A DNA stretch of 64,000 nt from Pseudomonas azotoformans (GTDB taxonomy: Bacteria > Pseudomonadota > Gammaproteobacteria > Pseudomonadales > Pseudomonadaceae). The position numbers and the translations under genes were made by a program. The DNA lies in contig NZ_CP014546.1 in assembly GCF_001579805.1 (NCBI RefSeq), positions 620,001 to 684,000 of the forward strand. The letters run 5' to 3'. Positions within the stretch are counted from its first letter, which is position 1, and each line of letters begins with the position of its first letter. The notes beneath the pieces are model-generated. The model was not told where the DNA came from. It saw only the letters and a program-made list of their open reading frames with translations, and made no database searches. Below are positions 54,307 to 64,000 of this stretch, piece after piece.

Positions 54307-55830
54307 ATGCAGCGCCTAACCCGCCCCGGCTGGCCCGGTAATTTGCTGGCCGTGGTGGCCGGCGCCATCACCACCCTGGCGCTGGCGCCGTTCGACCTGT
54401 GGCCGTTTGCGCTGGTCGCGGTCGGCCTGTTCTATGTCGGGCTGCGGGACCTGAGCCCGCGCCAGGCATTGGGTCGCGGCTGGTGTTTCGGCTTCGGCCT
54501 GTTCGGCGCCGGCACCAGTTGGATCTACTACAGCATCCACCACTTCGGCGGTGCTTCGGTGCTGCTGGCGGGTTTCCTGATGCTGCTGTTTACCGCCGCC
54601 ATCGCCTGGTTCTTCGCCCTGCCCGCCTGGCTGTGGGCGCGCTGGTTACGGCGCAATGAGGCGCCGTTGGCGGATGCACTGACGTTTGCCGCGTTGTGGG
54701 TGGGCCAGGAAGCGTTTCGCGGTTGGTTCCTCACTGGTTTCCCGTGGCTGTACTCCGGCTACAGCCAGCTTGACGGCCCGCTGACTGGCTTGGCCCCCGT
54801 GGGCGGCATGTGGCTGATCTCCTTTGCCCTGGCACTCACGGCGGCGCTGCTGTGCAACCTGCCGCGCCTGCTGGCCGGCAAGCGCAACGCCTTTATCGGC
54901 GCAGGCCTGGTGCTGCTGGTCGCGCCCTGGGCCATCGGCCTGGCGCTCAAGCATCACGCCTGGACCAGCCCGTCCGGTGCGCCACTGACCGTGGCCGCCC
55001 TCCAGGGCAACGTCGAACAAAGCATGAAGTGGGATCCGGAGCAGCTCAACGCACAGCTCGCGTTGTATCGCGACATGAGCTTCAGCTCCAAGCCCGTCGA
55101 CCTGCTGGTATGGCCGGAAACCGCCGTGCCCGTGCTCAAGGAGTCTGTCGAAGGCTACCTGGGCATGATGGGCAAGTTCGCTGCGGACCGGCACACTGCG
55201 CTGATCACCGGCGTACCGATCCGCCAGGAAGTGCATCACCAGAAGCGCTACTTCAACGGCATCACCGTGGTCGGCGAAGGCGACGGCACCTACCTCAAGC
55301 AGAAGCTGGTGCCGTTTGGCGAGTACGTGCCGCTGCAGGACATGCTGCGCGGCCTGATTGCGTTCTTTGATCTGCCAATGTCGGACTTCGCTCGCGGCCC
55401 TGCCGACCAGGCAATGCTGCAGGCCAAGGGCTATCAGATCGCGCCGTTCATCTGCTACGAAGTGGTCTACCCGGAGTTCGCTGCCGGCCTGTCAGCCCAG
55501 AGCGATCTGCTGCTGACCATCAGCAACGACACCTGGTTCGGCCGCTCCATCGGCCCGTTGCAGCACCTGCAAATGGCGCAGATGCGTGCACTGGAAGCCG
55601 GGCGCTGGATGATCCGCGCCACCAACAATGGGGTGACCGGCTTGATCAACCCGTTCGGGCAGATCACCGCGCAGATCCCGCAGTTCGAGCGCGGCATCCT
55701 CTACGGTGAAGTGGTGCCGATGCACAACCTCACGCCGTACCTGCAATGGCGTTCGTGGCCGTTGATCATTCTGTGCCTGGGGTTGTTTGGCTGGGCGCTG
55801 CTGGCGGGCAGGATGTCGAAGACCCTGTAG
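54307..55830 (+). CDS. lnt: Apolipoprotein N-acyltransferase
   Basis: Inner-membrane enzyme that adds the third acyl chain to lipoproteins. 507 residues: six to seven N-terminal membrane helices, then a periplasmic nitrilase domain carrying the catalytic triad Glu271 (WPETAVP), Lys331 (YLKQKLVPFGEY) and Cys383 (FICYEVVYPE), and a last C-terminal helix. Length and positions agree with the E. coli enzyme (E267, K335, C387). Confidence 0.97.
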   Translation: MQRLTRPGWPGNLLAVVAGAITTLALAPFDLWPFALVAVGLFYVGLRDLSPRQALGRGWCFGFGLFGAGTSWIYYSIHHFGGASVLLAGFLMLLFTAAIAWFFALPAWLWARWLRRNEAPLADALTFAALWVGQEAFRGWFLTGFPWLYSGYSQLDGPLTGLAPVGGMWLISFALALTAALLCNLPRLLAGKRNAFIGAGLVLLVAPWAIGLALKHHAWTSPSGAPLTVAALQGNVEQSMKWDPEQLNAQLALYRDMSFSSKPVDLLVWPETAVPVLKESVEGYLGMMGKFAADRHTALITGVPIRQEVHHQKRYFNGITVVGEGDGTYLKQKLVPFGEYVPLQDMLRGLIAFFDLPMSDFARGPADQAMLQAKGYQIAPFICYEVVYPEFAAGLSAQSDLLLTISNDTWFGRSIGPLQHLQMAQMRALEAGRWMIRATNNGVTGLINPFGQITAQIPQFERGILYGEVVPMHNLTPYLQWRSWPLIILCLGLFGWALLAGRMSKTL

Positions 55831-55844
55831 GTTTCGCGACGGGG

Positions 55845-56606
55845 TTATCGGTAGAACAGCCGGTAACCCAACTGCCCCACGGCTTCATTGATCAACTGCC
55901 CACTCTGCCAGATCGATTTGAATTCCGGCATCCAGCCGCCCAATGGCCGGGCGTTGTCCACACCGAGGAAACCGACCGGTCCTGGCACCACGGTGAAGCC
56001 TGCCTTCTCAAAGCTCCACACCGAACGCGGCATGTGCCAGGCCTGGGTCACCACCACCACGCGTTTAATGCCCTCCGGCAATAGAATCTCGGCACTCATC
56101 TGCGCATTTTCCCAAGTGGTACGGCTGCGCTCTTCCTTCCAGCGCACCGCTACGCCGAAGTCATCCTGCATCGACACCGCCATCAACTCCGCTTCGCTGG
56201 GCGGCGTGCCGTAATGCAGGCCGCCGGTAGTCAGCACCGGCAGCCCGGAAGCCTTGGCCAGTCGTGCGGCATAGCGCTGGCGTTCCAGGCCGATCCCGGT
56301 GGGCTGGTCGGTGCCCCAGGCCGGGTCACCGCGCTCGCGTCCGGAACCCAGTACCACAATGGCGTCAGCGCGCTGGGCCAAGGTCGACCAGTCTTCCCGG
56401 GCCAATGGCGGTTCGGTTTCCAGGGCCCGAGCGCCCCACTCCACCATGACTGGCAAGCTGATCAGCCACATGCCCCCAAAACCCAGGGTAAAGCAGCACG
56501 CCGCCAAACGCGGGCGACTACGGCGAAACCACCAGGCAAGCGCCAGCAACAACAATAGAATGCCGGGCGGCAGAAGCAGTTGTTTGATGAAATAACGAAT
56601 AGGCAT
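55845..56606 (-). CDS. YdcF/ElyC-type DUF218 membrane protein
   Basis: 253 residues with two N-terminal membrane helices (LLLPPGILLLLLALAWWF; CCFTLGFGGMWLISLPVMV), then a periplasmic DUF218 domain: DAIVVLGSGRERGDPAWG, LPVLTTGGLHYGTPPSEAELMA, and the ERSRTTWENAQMSAEILLPEGIKRVVVVTQAWHMPRS motif. ElyC in E. coli acts on lipid carrier metabolism at the envelope. Convergent with lnt. Confidence 0.87.
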   Translation of the reverse strand: MPIRYFIKQLLLPPGILLLLLALAWWFRRSRPRLAACCFTLGFGGMWLISLPVMVEWGARALETEPPLAREDWSTLAQRADAIVVLGSGRERGDPAWGTDQPTGIGLERQRYAARLAKASGLPVLTTGGLHYGTPPSEAELMAVSMQDDFGVAVRWKEERSRTTWENAQMSAEILLPEGIKRVVVVTQAWHMPRSVWSFEKAGFTVVPGPVGFLGVDNARPLGGWMPEFKSIWQSGQLINEAVGQLGYRLFYR

Positions 56607-56720
56607 CGGGCATCTCCATAGATGCCCGAAGCCTAAGGTGTAACGGGGTTTAGCGACAATCTTTACGGTGACATGCTTACAGTGAAACGGCGTGGTGAAG
56701 CCGTTCAGGGGGGCAATGAA

Positions 56721-59906
<3,186 letters not shown>

Positions 59907-59914
59907 TCGGATCG

Positions 59915-59938
59915 GGCGCAGGGTTCGCACCCTGCGCC
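59915..59938 (+). other. Strong hairpin between leuS and lptE
   Basis: GGCGCAGGG (59915-59923) pairs perfectly with CCCTGCGCC (59930-59938) around TTCGCA. There is no T tract after it, so it more likely protects or separates the leuS and lptE mRNAs than ends transcription. Confidence 0.6.
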
Positions 59939-59994
59939 GAACAAAGCCTTCAGGGCCTCGATAAGGCCCACATGGTTTCAAGGGGAGCAACACA

Positions 59995-60600
59995 ATGATC
60001 AAACGCAATTTGCTGGTGATGGGCCTTGCCGTACTGCTGAGCGCTTGCGGCTTCCAGCTGCGCGGCACCGGCACCAACGAACTGGCGATCAAGGAACTGG
60101 ACGTCAGTGCCCGCGACGCCTACAGCGAAACCGTGACCCAGCTGCGCCAGGTCCTGGAAAACAGCGGCGTTCACGTCTACACCGGCGCGACCTATAAGCT
60201 GTTCCTGGCCAATGAAAAAGAAAACCAGCGCAACCTGAGCTACGCCAGTGCTGGCCGCGCGTCCGATATCGAATTGAGCACGGTACTCAGCTTCGAAATC
60301 CAGGGCCGTGACCACCTGCCATTGATGGGTGACAACATCCAGGTACAGAAAATCGTCAGCCACGACGGCAACAACCTGGTGGGTTCGGACTCCGAAATCA
60401 TCCAGGTACGCAAGGAAATGCGTCGCGAACTGGTACAGCGCATGGTACTGCGTCTGTCGATGATCACTCCGGAGCAACTGGAGACCTTGCAGCAACAGGC
60501 TGACAACAAGGCCAAGGCTGACGCCGACGCGCTGAAAGCCGCCAAGGAGTACGAAGACAACACGCCGAAGCAATCGCCTGTTGAAGTCCCTGTCGAGTAA
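59995..60600 (+). CDS. lptE: LPS-assembly lipoprotein LptE
   Basis: Outer-membrane lipoprotein that plugs the LptD barrel for LPS insertion. 201 residues with the lipobox LSAC (Cys18, in VLLSACGFQLRGTG), the family start GFQLRG, and an LptE fold (EKENQRNLSYASAGRASDIELSTVLSFEIQGRD; RKEMRRELVQRMVLRL), with a charged C-terminal extension. Cotranscribed with leuS and holA. Confidence 0.94.
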   Translation: MIKRNLLVMGLAVLLSACGFQLRGTGTNELAIKELDVSARDAYSETVTQLRQVLENSGVHVYTGATYKLFLANEKENQRNLSYASAGRASDIELSTVLSFEIQGRDHLPLMGDNIQVQKIVSHDGNNLVGSDSEIIQVRKEMRRELVQRMVLRLSMITPEQLETLQQQADNKAKADADALKAAKEYEDNTPKQSPVEVPVE

Positions 60601-60605
60601 GCCAG

Positions 60606-60628
60606 ACGGGGCGCCCCAAGCGCCCCGT
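60606..60628 (+). other. GC-rich hairpin between lptE and holA
   Basis: ACGGGGCG (60606-60613) pairs with CGCCCCGT (60621-60628) around a seven-base loop, six bases after the lptE stop and 11 before the holA start. No T tract follows. Confidence 0.55.
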
Positions 60629-60639
60629 TCGCCCTGCCT

Positions 60640-61677
60640 ATGAAACTCGCTCCCGCCCAACTCGCCAAACACCTGCAAGGTGGCCTTGCGCCTGTCTATA
60701 TCGTCAGCGGCGATGACCCGTTGCTGTGCCAGGAAGCCGCCGACGCCATCCGCACCGCTGCACGCCAGCAAGGCTTTGACGAACGCCAGGTGTTCAGCGC
60801 CGACGCCAGTTTCGACTGGGGCACGCTGCTGCAAGCCGGCGCGAGCATGTCGCTGTTTGCCGAAAAGCGCCTGCTGGAACTGCGCCTGCCTTCGGGCAAG
60901 CCTGGGGACAAAGGCGCCGCCGCCCTGATGGAATACTGCTCACGCCCCGCCGAAGACACGGTGTTGTTGATCAGCCTGCCCAAGCTTGACGGCAGTGCGC
61001 AGAAAACCAAGTGGGGCAAGGCCCTGGTGGAAGGGGCGCAAACCCAGTTCATCCAGATCTGGCCAGTGGACAGCAACCAGTTGCCGCAGTGGATTCGCCA
61101 GCGCCTGTCCCAATCGGGGCTGTCGGCAACCCAGGACGCGGTGGAGCTGATCGCCGCCCGGGTCGAAGGCAACTTGCTGGCCGCAGCCCAGGAGATCGAA
61201 AAGCTCAAGCTGATGGCCGAAGACGGGCAGATTACCGTCGAGACCGTCCAAGGTGCCGTGGCCGATAGCGCGCGCTTTGATGTGTTCGGGCTGGTGGACG
61301 CGATCCTCAATGGCGAACCCGCCCACGCCCTGCGCATGCTCGAAGGCCTGCGCGGCGAAGGCGTGGAACCACCGGTCATTCTCTGGGCCCTGGCCCGGGA
61401 GTTGCGAGTCCTGGCTAATATTGCGCTGCAATACAGCCAGGGCACGCCGTTGGACAAATGCTTCAGCCAGGCCCGACCACCGGTGTGGGACAAGCGCAAA
61501 CCGCTGATGAGCAAAGCCCTGCAACGGCACTCGGCGCAACGCTGGGCGCAGCTCTTGCTGGAAGCGCAGCGCATTGACGCGCAGATCAAGGGCCAGGCGG
61601 CCGGTTCGCCGTGGATGAGCCTGAGCCGTTTGTCGCTGTTGATGGCCGGCCAGCGCCTGACACTGCCGGCAGAATAG
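60640..61677 (+). CDS. holA: DNA polymerase III subunit delta
   Basis: Clamp-loader subunit that opens the beta clamp. 345 residues of the normal length, starting MKLAPAQLAKHLQGGLAPVYIVSGDDPLLCQEAADAIR. An AAA+-like fold with family segments ASMSLFAEKRLLELRLPSGKPG and SARFDVFGLVDAILNG, and the C-terminal clamp-loader helices. Last gene of leuS-lptE-holA. Confidence 0.95.
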   Translation: MKLAPAQLAKHLQGGLAPVYIVSGDDPLLCQEAADAIRTAARQQGFDERQVFSADASFDWGTLLQAGASMSLFAEKRLLELRLPSGKPGDKGAAALMEYCSRPAEDTVLLISLPKLDGSAQKTKWGKALVEGAQTQFIQIWPVDSNQLPQWIRQRLSQSGLSATQDAVELIAARVEGNLLAAAQEIEKLKLMAEDGQITVETVQGAVADSARFDVFGLVDAILNGEPAHALRMLEGLRGEGVEPPVILWALARELRVLANIALQYSQGTPLDKCFSQARPPVWDKRKPLMSKALQRHSAQRWAQLLLEAQRIDAQIKGQAAGSPWMSLSRLSLLMAGQRLTLPAE

Positions 61678-61761
61678 TCCTACCTCTCGAAGGGCTTTAC
61701 AGCGGCGCAACATCGGCAGATGATTTGCACCGCTTCATCCCACCTACCGAGAGTAACGACC

Positions 61762-61926
61762 ATGAGTAAAAAGCCATCCAAGCATGGCCCCAACAAGGCC
61801 AAATCCATCATCGCCCAGCCACTGTTCCGCAGCCGTCAAGAACGCGCCGGCAAGGGCAAAGGCAGCTACCGCCGCGAAGCCTTCCAGTCTAATAGCTGGG
61901 AGGCTTCTTACTTTCTGGCTGCCTGA
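61762..61926 (+). CDS. arfA: Alternative ribosome-rescue factor ArfA
   Basis: Frees stalled ribosomes with RF2 when tmRNA fails. 54 residues with the ArfA core PLFRSRQERAGKGKGSYRRE and the NSWEAS end. The last codons of the gene contain a 12-bp hairpin (61876-61907); in proteobacterial arfA such a hairpin is cleaved or terminates transcription so that a stop-less mRNA is made, which tmRNA normally destroys. The full-length product is thus only reached when trans-translation is failing. Small size explains why it is often missed. Confidence 0.9.
   Translation: MSKKPSKHGPNKAKSIIAQPLFRSRQERAGKGKGSYRREAFQSNSWEASYFLAA
61876..61907 (+). promoter_or_regulatory. Hairpin inside the arfA coding region
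   Basis: GAAGCCTTCCAG (61876-61887) pairs with CTGGGAGGCTTC (61896-61907), 12 bp with one G-T pair and an eight-base loop, followed by TTACTTTCT. It ends 16 bases before the arfA stop codon. Confidence 0.8.
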
Positions 61927-61987
61927 AGGCAAGCCCCCCTCTGGCATGATAAGGTCTGCACCTGATTTGTAATCCCTGGACCTGTGC

Positions 61988-63313
61988 ATGCCCTCTAGTC
62001 TTTCCCGTCGTTGGCACCTTCGCCAATTGATCGCTGCCTCCAGCCTCATTCTGCTCGTCGCCTGCGCGGAAAAACCCACCGCCGCCGACGCTCAACCCCT
62101 GCCCAAGCTCCAGACCGCCCCTGTGGTAGCGCCCGCTGTCGTGGCCCCGCTGGCTGTGGACAATCTGGATATCCAACCGACCCAGACCTTCGCCGAATGG
62201 CAGGCGGGTTTCCGTGTGCAAGCCCTGCAGGCCGGCATCACTGCCGCCGTGTTCGACAACGCGTTCGCCAACGTCACCCCGGACATGGCGGTCATCCGCG
62301 CGGACCGCAGCCAGCCGGAGTTTTCCCGCCCAGTGTGGGAATACCTCGACGGGGCCCTCTCGCCCCTGCGCGTGCGTAATGGCCAGGCGCTGTTGATCAA
62401 GTACGCCGACATCCTGCAGAGCATCGAACAACGTTATGGCGTCGACCGCCAGGCATTGGTGTCGGTATGGGGCATGGAGAGCAACTTCGGCCAGTTCCAG
62501 GGCAATAACTCGGTGATCCGCTCACTCGCGACCCTGGCTTACGAAGGGCGTCGCCCGGCATTCGCCCAGGCGCAATTGCTGGCCGCGTTGCAGATCATCC
62601 AGCACGGCGACATCCAGGCCGACCAGATGAAAGGCTCCTGGGCGGGCGCCATGGGCCAGACCCAGTTTATCCCGACCACCTACAACACCCACGCCGTGGA
62701 CTTCGATGGCGACGGTCGCCGCGATATCTGGAACAGCCCGGCCGACGCCCTCGCCTCCACCGCGCACTACCTGCAAAGCTCCGGCTGGCAGAAAGGCCAG
62801 CCGTGGGGTTTCGAGGTGAAACAACTGCCGGCGAACTTTGATTACGCCCTGGCCGATGGCGGTGTACGCAAGACGGTTGCCGAGTGGATGAAACTCGGTA
62901 TCCAGTTGCCCTTTGGTGCAAGCATGCCGCCAAATGTCGACCAACTGTCCGCCGCCCTGCTATTGCCGGCCGGTTACCGTGGCCCGGCGTTCCTGGTGCT
63001 GGATAACTTCCGCGCGATCCTCAAATACAACAACTCATCGTCCTACGCACTGGCGGTCGGCTTGTTGTCGGAACGCTTCGGTGGTGGTGGCGTGATTCGT
63101 GGCGATTGGCCGAAGGATGAGCTGCCATTGAGCCGCTCGCAGCGCATCGACTTGCAGACGGCCTTGAGCGCCAATGGCTACGACGCGGGTAACCCGGACG
63201 GGATTATCGGCGCCAATACGCGCAAGGCGATTCGTGCGGCGCAGCAAGCGCTGGGCTGGCCGGCGGATGGGTATCCGACGGTGAAGTTGCTGGAGTCGCT
63301 GCAGAACCGCTGA
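61988..63313 (+). CDS. MltB-family lytic murein transglycosylase
   Basis: 441 residues with a lipoprotein-like signal (LIAASSLILLVAC, Cys in LVACAEK). The SLT_2 domain (~65-370) includes the catalytic Glu in VSVWGMESNFGQFQGN and MKGSWAGAMGQTQFIPTTYNTHAVDFDGDGRRDIWNSPADALAS. A PG_binding_1 domain follows (RSQRIDLQTALSANGYDAGNPDGIIGANTRKAIRAAQQALG, ~385-430). It cuts peptidoglycan with formation of 1,6-anhydro-MurNAc ends. Separate gene with its own terminator. Confidence 0.92.
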   Translation: MPSSLSRRWHLRQLIAASSLILLVACAEKPTAADAQPLPKLQTAPVVAPAVVAPLAVDNLDIQPTQTFAEWQAGFRVQALQAGITAAVFDNAFANVTPDMAVIRADRSQPEFSRPVWEYLDGALSPLRVRNGQALLIKYADILQSIEQRYGVDRQALVSVWGMESNFGQFQGNNSVIRSLATLAYEGRRPAFAQAQLLAALQIIQHGDIQADQMKGSWAGAMGQTQFIPTTYNTHAVDFDGDGRRDIWNSPADALASTAHYLQSSGWQKGQPWGFEVKQLPANFDYALADGGVRKTVAEWMKLGIQLPFGASMPPNVDQLSAALLLPAGYRGPAFLVLDNFRAILKYNNSSSYALAVGLLSERFGGGGVIRGDWPKDELPLSRSQRIDLQTALSANGYDAGNPDGIIGANTRKAIRAAQQALGWPADGYPTVKLLESLQNR

Positions 63314-63322
63314 CGCAAAACT

Positions 63323-63354
63323 TTTGTTGGAGCCGGAAAGCCGGCTCCAACAAA
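63323..63354. terminator. Bidirectional terminator
   Basis: TTTGTTGGAGCCGG (63323-63336) pairs perfectly with CCGGCTCCAACAAA (63341-63354) around AAAG. It lies between the convergent ends of the transglycosylase and LD-carboxypeptidase genes and is flanked by A/T runs on both sides. Confidence 0.8.
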
Positions 63355-63356
63355 GT

Positions 63357-64000
63357 TCAGCGGATGACCACATCCTGCTCCAACACCAACCGCTGCTCCC
63401 CCGCATCCAACCGCACCAACGCGCCCATCGGCAGCGTCAGGTTCGGATCGCAATGCCCACTGCGCCAGCCGGACAACACCGGAATGCGCAACGGTTCGAA
63501 GGTCTGCTTGAGCAGCCGCTCCAGCGCAACGCCCTCCACGCCCGCCACATCCCCCACCAGTACGCCGGCAACCTGCGCCAGCTTGCCGGCCAAACGCAGG
63601 TGCGTCAGCAGGCGGTCGATGCGGTAGATCGGCTCGTTGACGTCTTCGATCAGCAGAATGATGCCTTCAGCGTCGATCTCAAAAGGAGTGCCCATGACCG
63701 CCGCGATCATCGACAGGTTGCCACCCAACAGGCGCCCACAGGCGATGCCAGGCTCAATGGTGGTCAGCGGATAGGCTGCCGGGTGCGCGAGCACGCTCCC
63801 GGTACCTAGTTGACCGCGTAGCATGCTGAACAATGAAGACTCGGTAGGTTGTTGCTTGTCACCCAACAGGTCAGCGTTGAGCATCGGACCGTGGAAGGTC
63901 ACAAAACCGGCATAGCGGCTGATGGCCAGGTGCAACGCGGTGATGTCGCTGTAGCCTACGAAGGGCTTGGGGTTGGCACGCAGCAGGTCGAAGTCCAGGC
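63357..64000 (-). CDS. ldcA: LD-carboxypeptidase (S66), C-terminal part, cut by the window edge
   Basis: Removes the terminal D-Ala of murein tetrapeptides during peptidoglycan recycling. The frame is open to the right edge; the 5' end is outside. Visible are GYSDITALHLAI, where the family nucleophile Ser lies, the catalytic Glu region LLIEDVNEPIYRIDRLLTHL, and the catalytic His in GWRSGHCDPNLTLPMG. The protein is therefore functional as far as seen. Convergent with the transglycosylase gene. Confidence 0.9.
   Translation of the reverse strand, partial: LDFDLLRANPKPFVGYSDITALHLAISRYAGFVTFHGPMLNADLLGDKQQPTESSLFSMLRGQLGTGSVLAHPAAYPLTTIEPGIACGRLLGGNLSMIAAVMGTPFEIDAEGIILLIEDVNEPIYRIDRLLTHLRLAGKLAQVAGVLVGDVAGVEGVALERLLKQTFEPLRIPVLSGWRSGHCDPNLTLPMGALVRLDAGEQRLVLEQDVVIR

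Overview
The window is chromosomal DNA from a fluorescent Pseudomonas, most likely of the P. fluorescens group. Three things point there: a complete hasI-hasS-hasR-hasA-hasD heme-uptake order, a gene order amn / acyl-CoA dehydrogenase / ladS / thiD-thiE-hemL / miaB-ybeZ-ybeY-corC-lnt / leuS-lptE-holA that I recall as matching P. aeruginosa PA3970-PA3989, and typical Pseudomonas REP-type hairpins. Coding is dense, high in G+C and mostly core genome.

Region by region. (1) 1-5.8 kb, minus strand: HasA hemophore system, with ECF sigma factor, anti-sigma factor, TonB receptor, hemophore and the start of its type I secretion ABC transporter. A Fur-box-like site lies in front of the sigma gene and a hairpin separates hasA from hasD. 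(2) 5.8-11.4 kb: quinate/shikimate catabolism, with type II dehydroquinase, an NAD-type shikimate/quinate dehydrogenase, a TetR regulator, QuiC dehydroshikimate dehydratase and a frameshifted MFS transporter. The two promoter regions share a PcaR-like palindrome and a second conserved element. (3) 11.4-18 kb: housekeeping and metabolic singletons (DMT exporter, lipoprotein, YpfJ-type metalloprotease, frameshifted alpha/beta hydrolase, HAD phosphatase, TesB, GNAT, deacetylase). (4) 18.2-21.5 kb: an 1107-residue HrpK/HrpF-like type III translocator-like protein with no secretion genes nearby. (5) 21.6-26.5 kb: flavoprotein, RhlE, a DMT exporter divergent from an Lrp regulator, and a cyclase-family protein. 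(6) 26.5-29.6 kb: the only clearly accessory segment. It holds an acyl-carrier-like DUF1493 gene whose upstream partner is split by an intact IS3-family element with a 3-bp target duplication, then about 480 bp without a gene ending in a highly structured RNA leader before a small DUF6124/DUF3077-like gene. (7) 29.6-43.8 kb: nucleases, membrane proteins, HrpB, FieF, DUF6515, a second Lrp, RluE, AMP nucleosidase and AidB-like dehydrogenase. (8) 43.9-64 kb: the conserved ladS-to-holA block, then arfA, a lytic transglycosylase and the 3' part of an LD-carboxypeptidase gene.

The genes work together in a few clear groups. HasA captures heme, HasR imports it and signals through HasS/HasI. AroQ, AroE-like and QuiC convert quinate or shikimate to protocatechuate. 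MiaB, YbeZ, YbeY, LeuS and ArfA serve translation and ribosome rescue. CorC, Lnt, LptE, the transglycosylase and LdcA serve the cell envelope.

The observations most worth following are the IS3-split gene next to a carrier-like protein that lacks the phosphopantetheine serine, the structured leader at about 29.08-29.29 kb, the shared quinate-cluster promoter architecture, the hairpin inside arfA, and two single-G deletions in G runs that break two genes and look alike.
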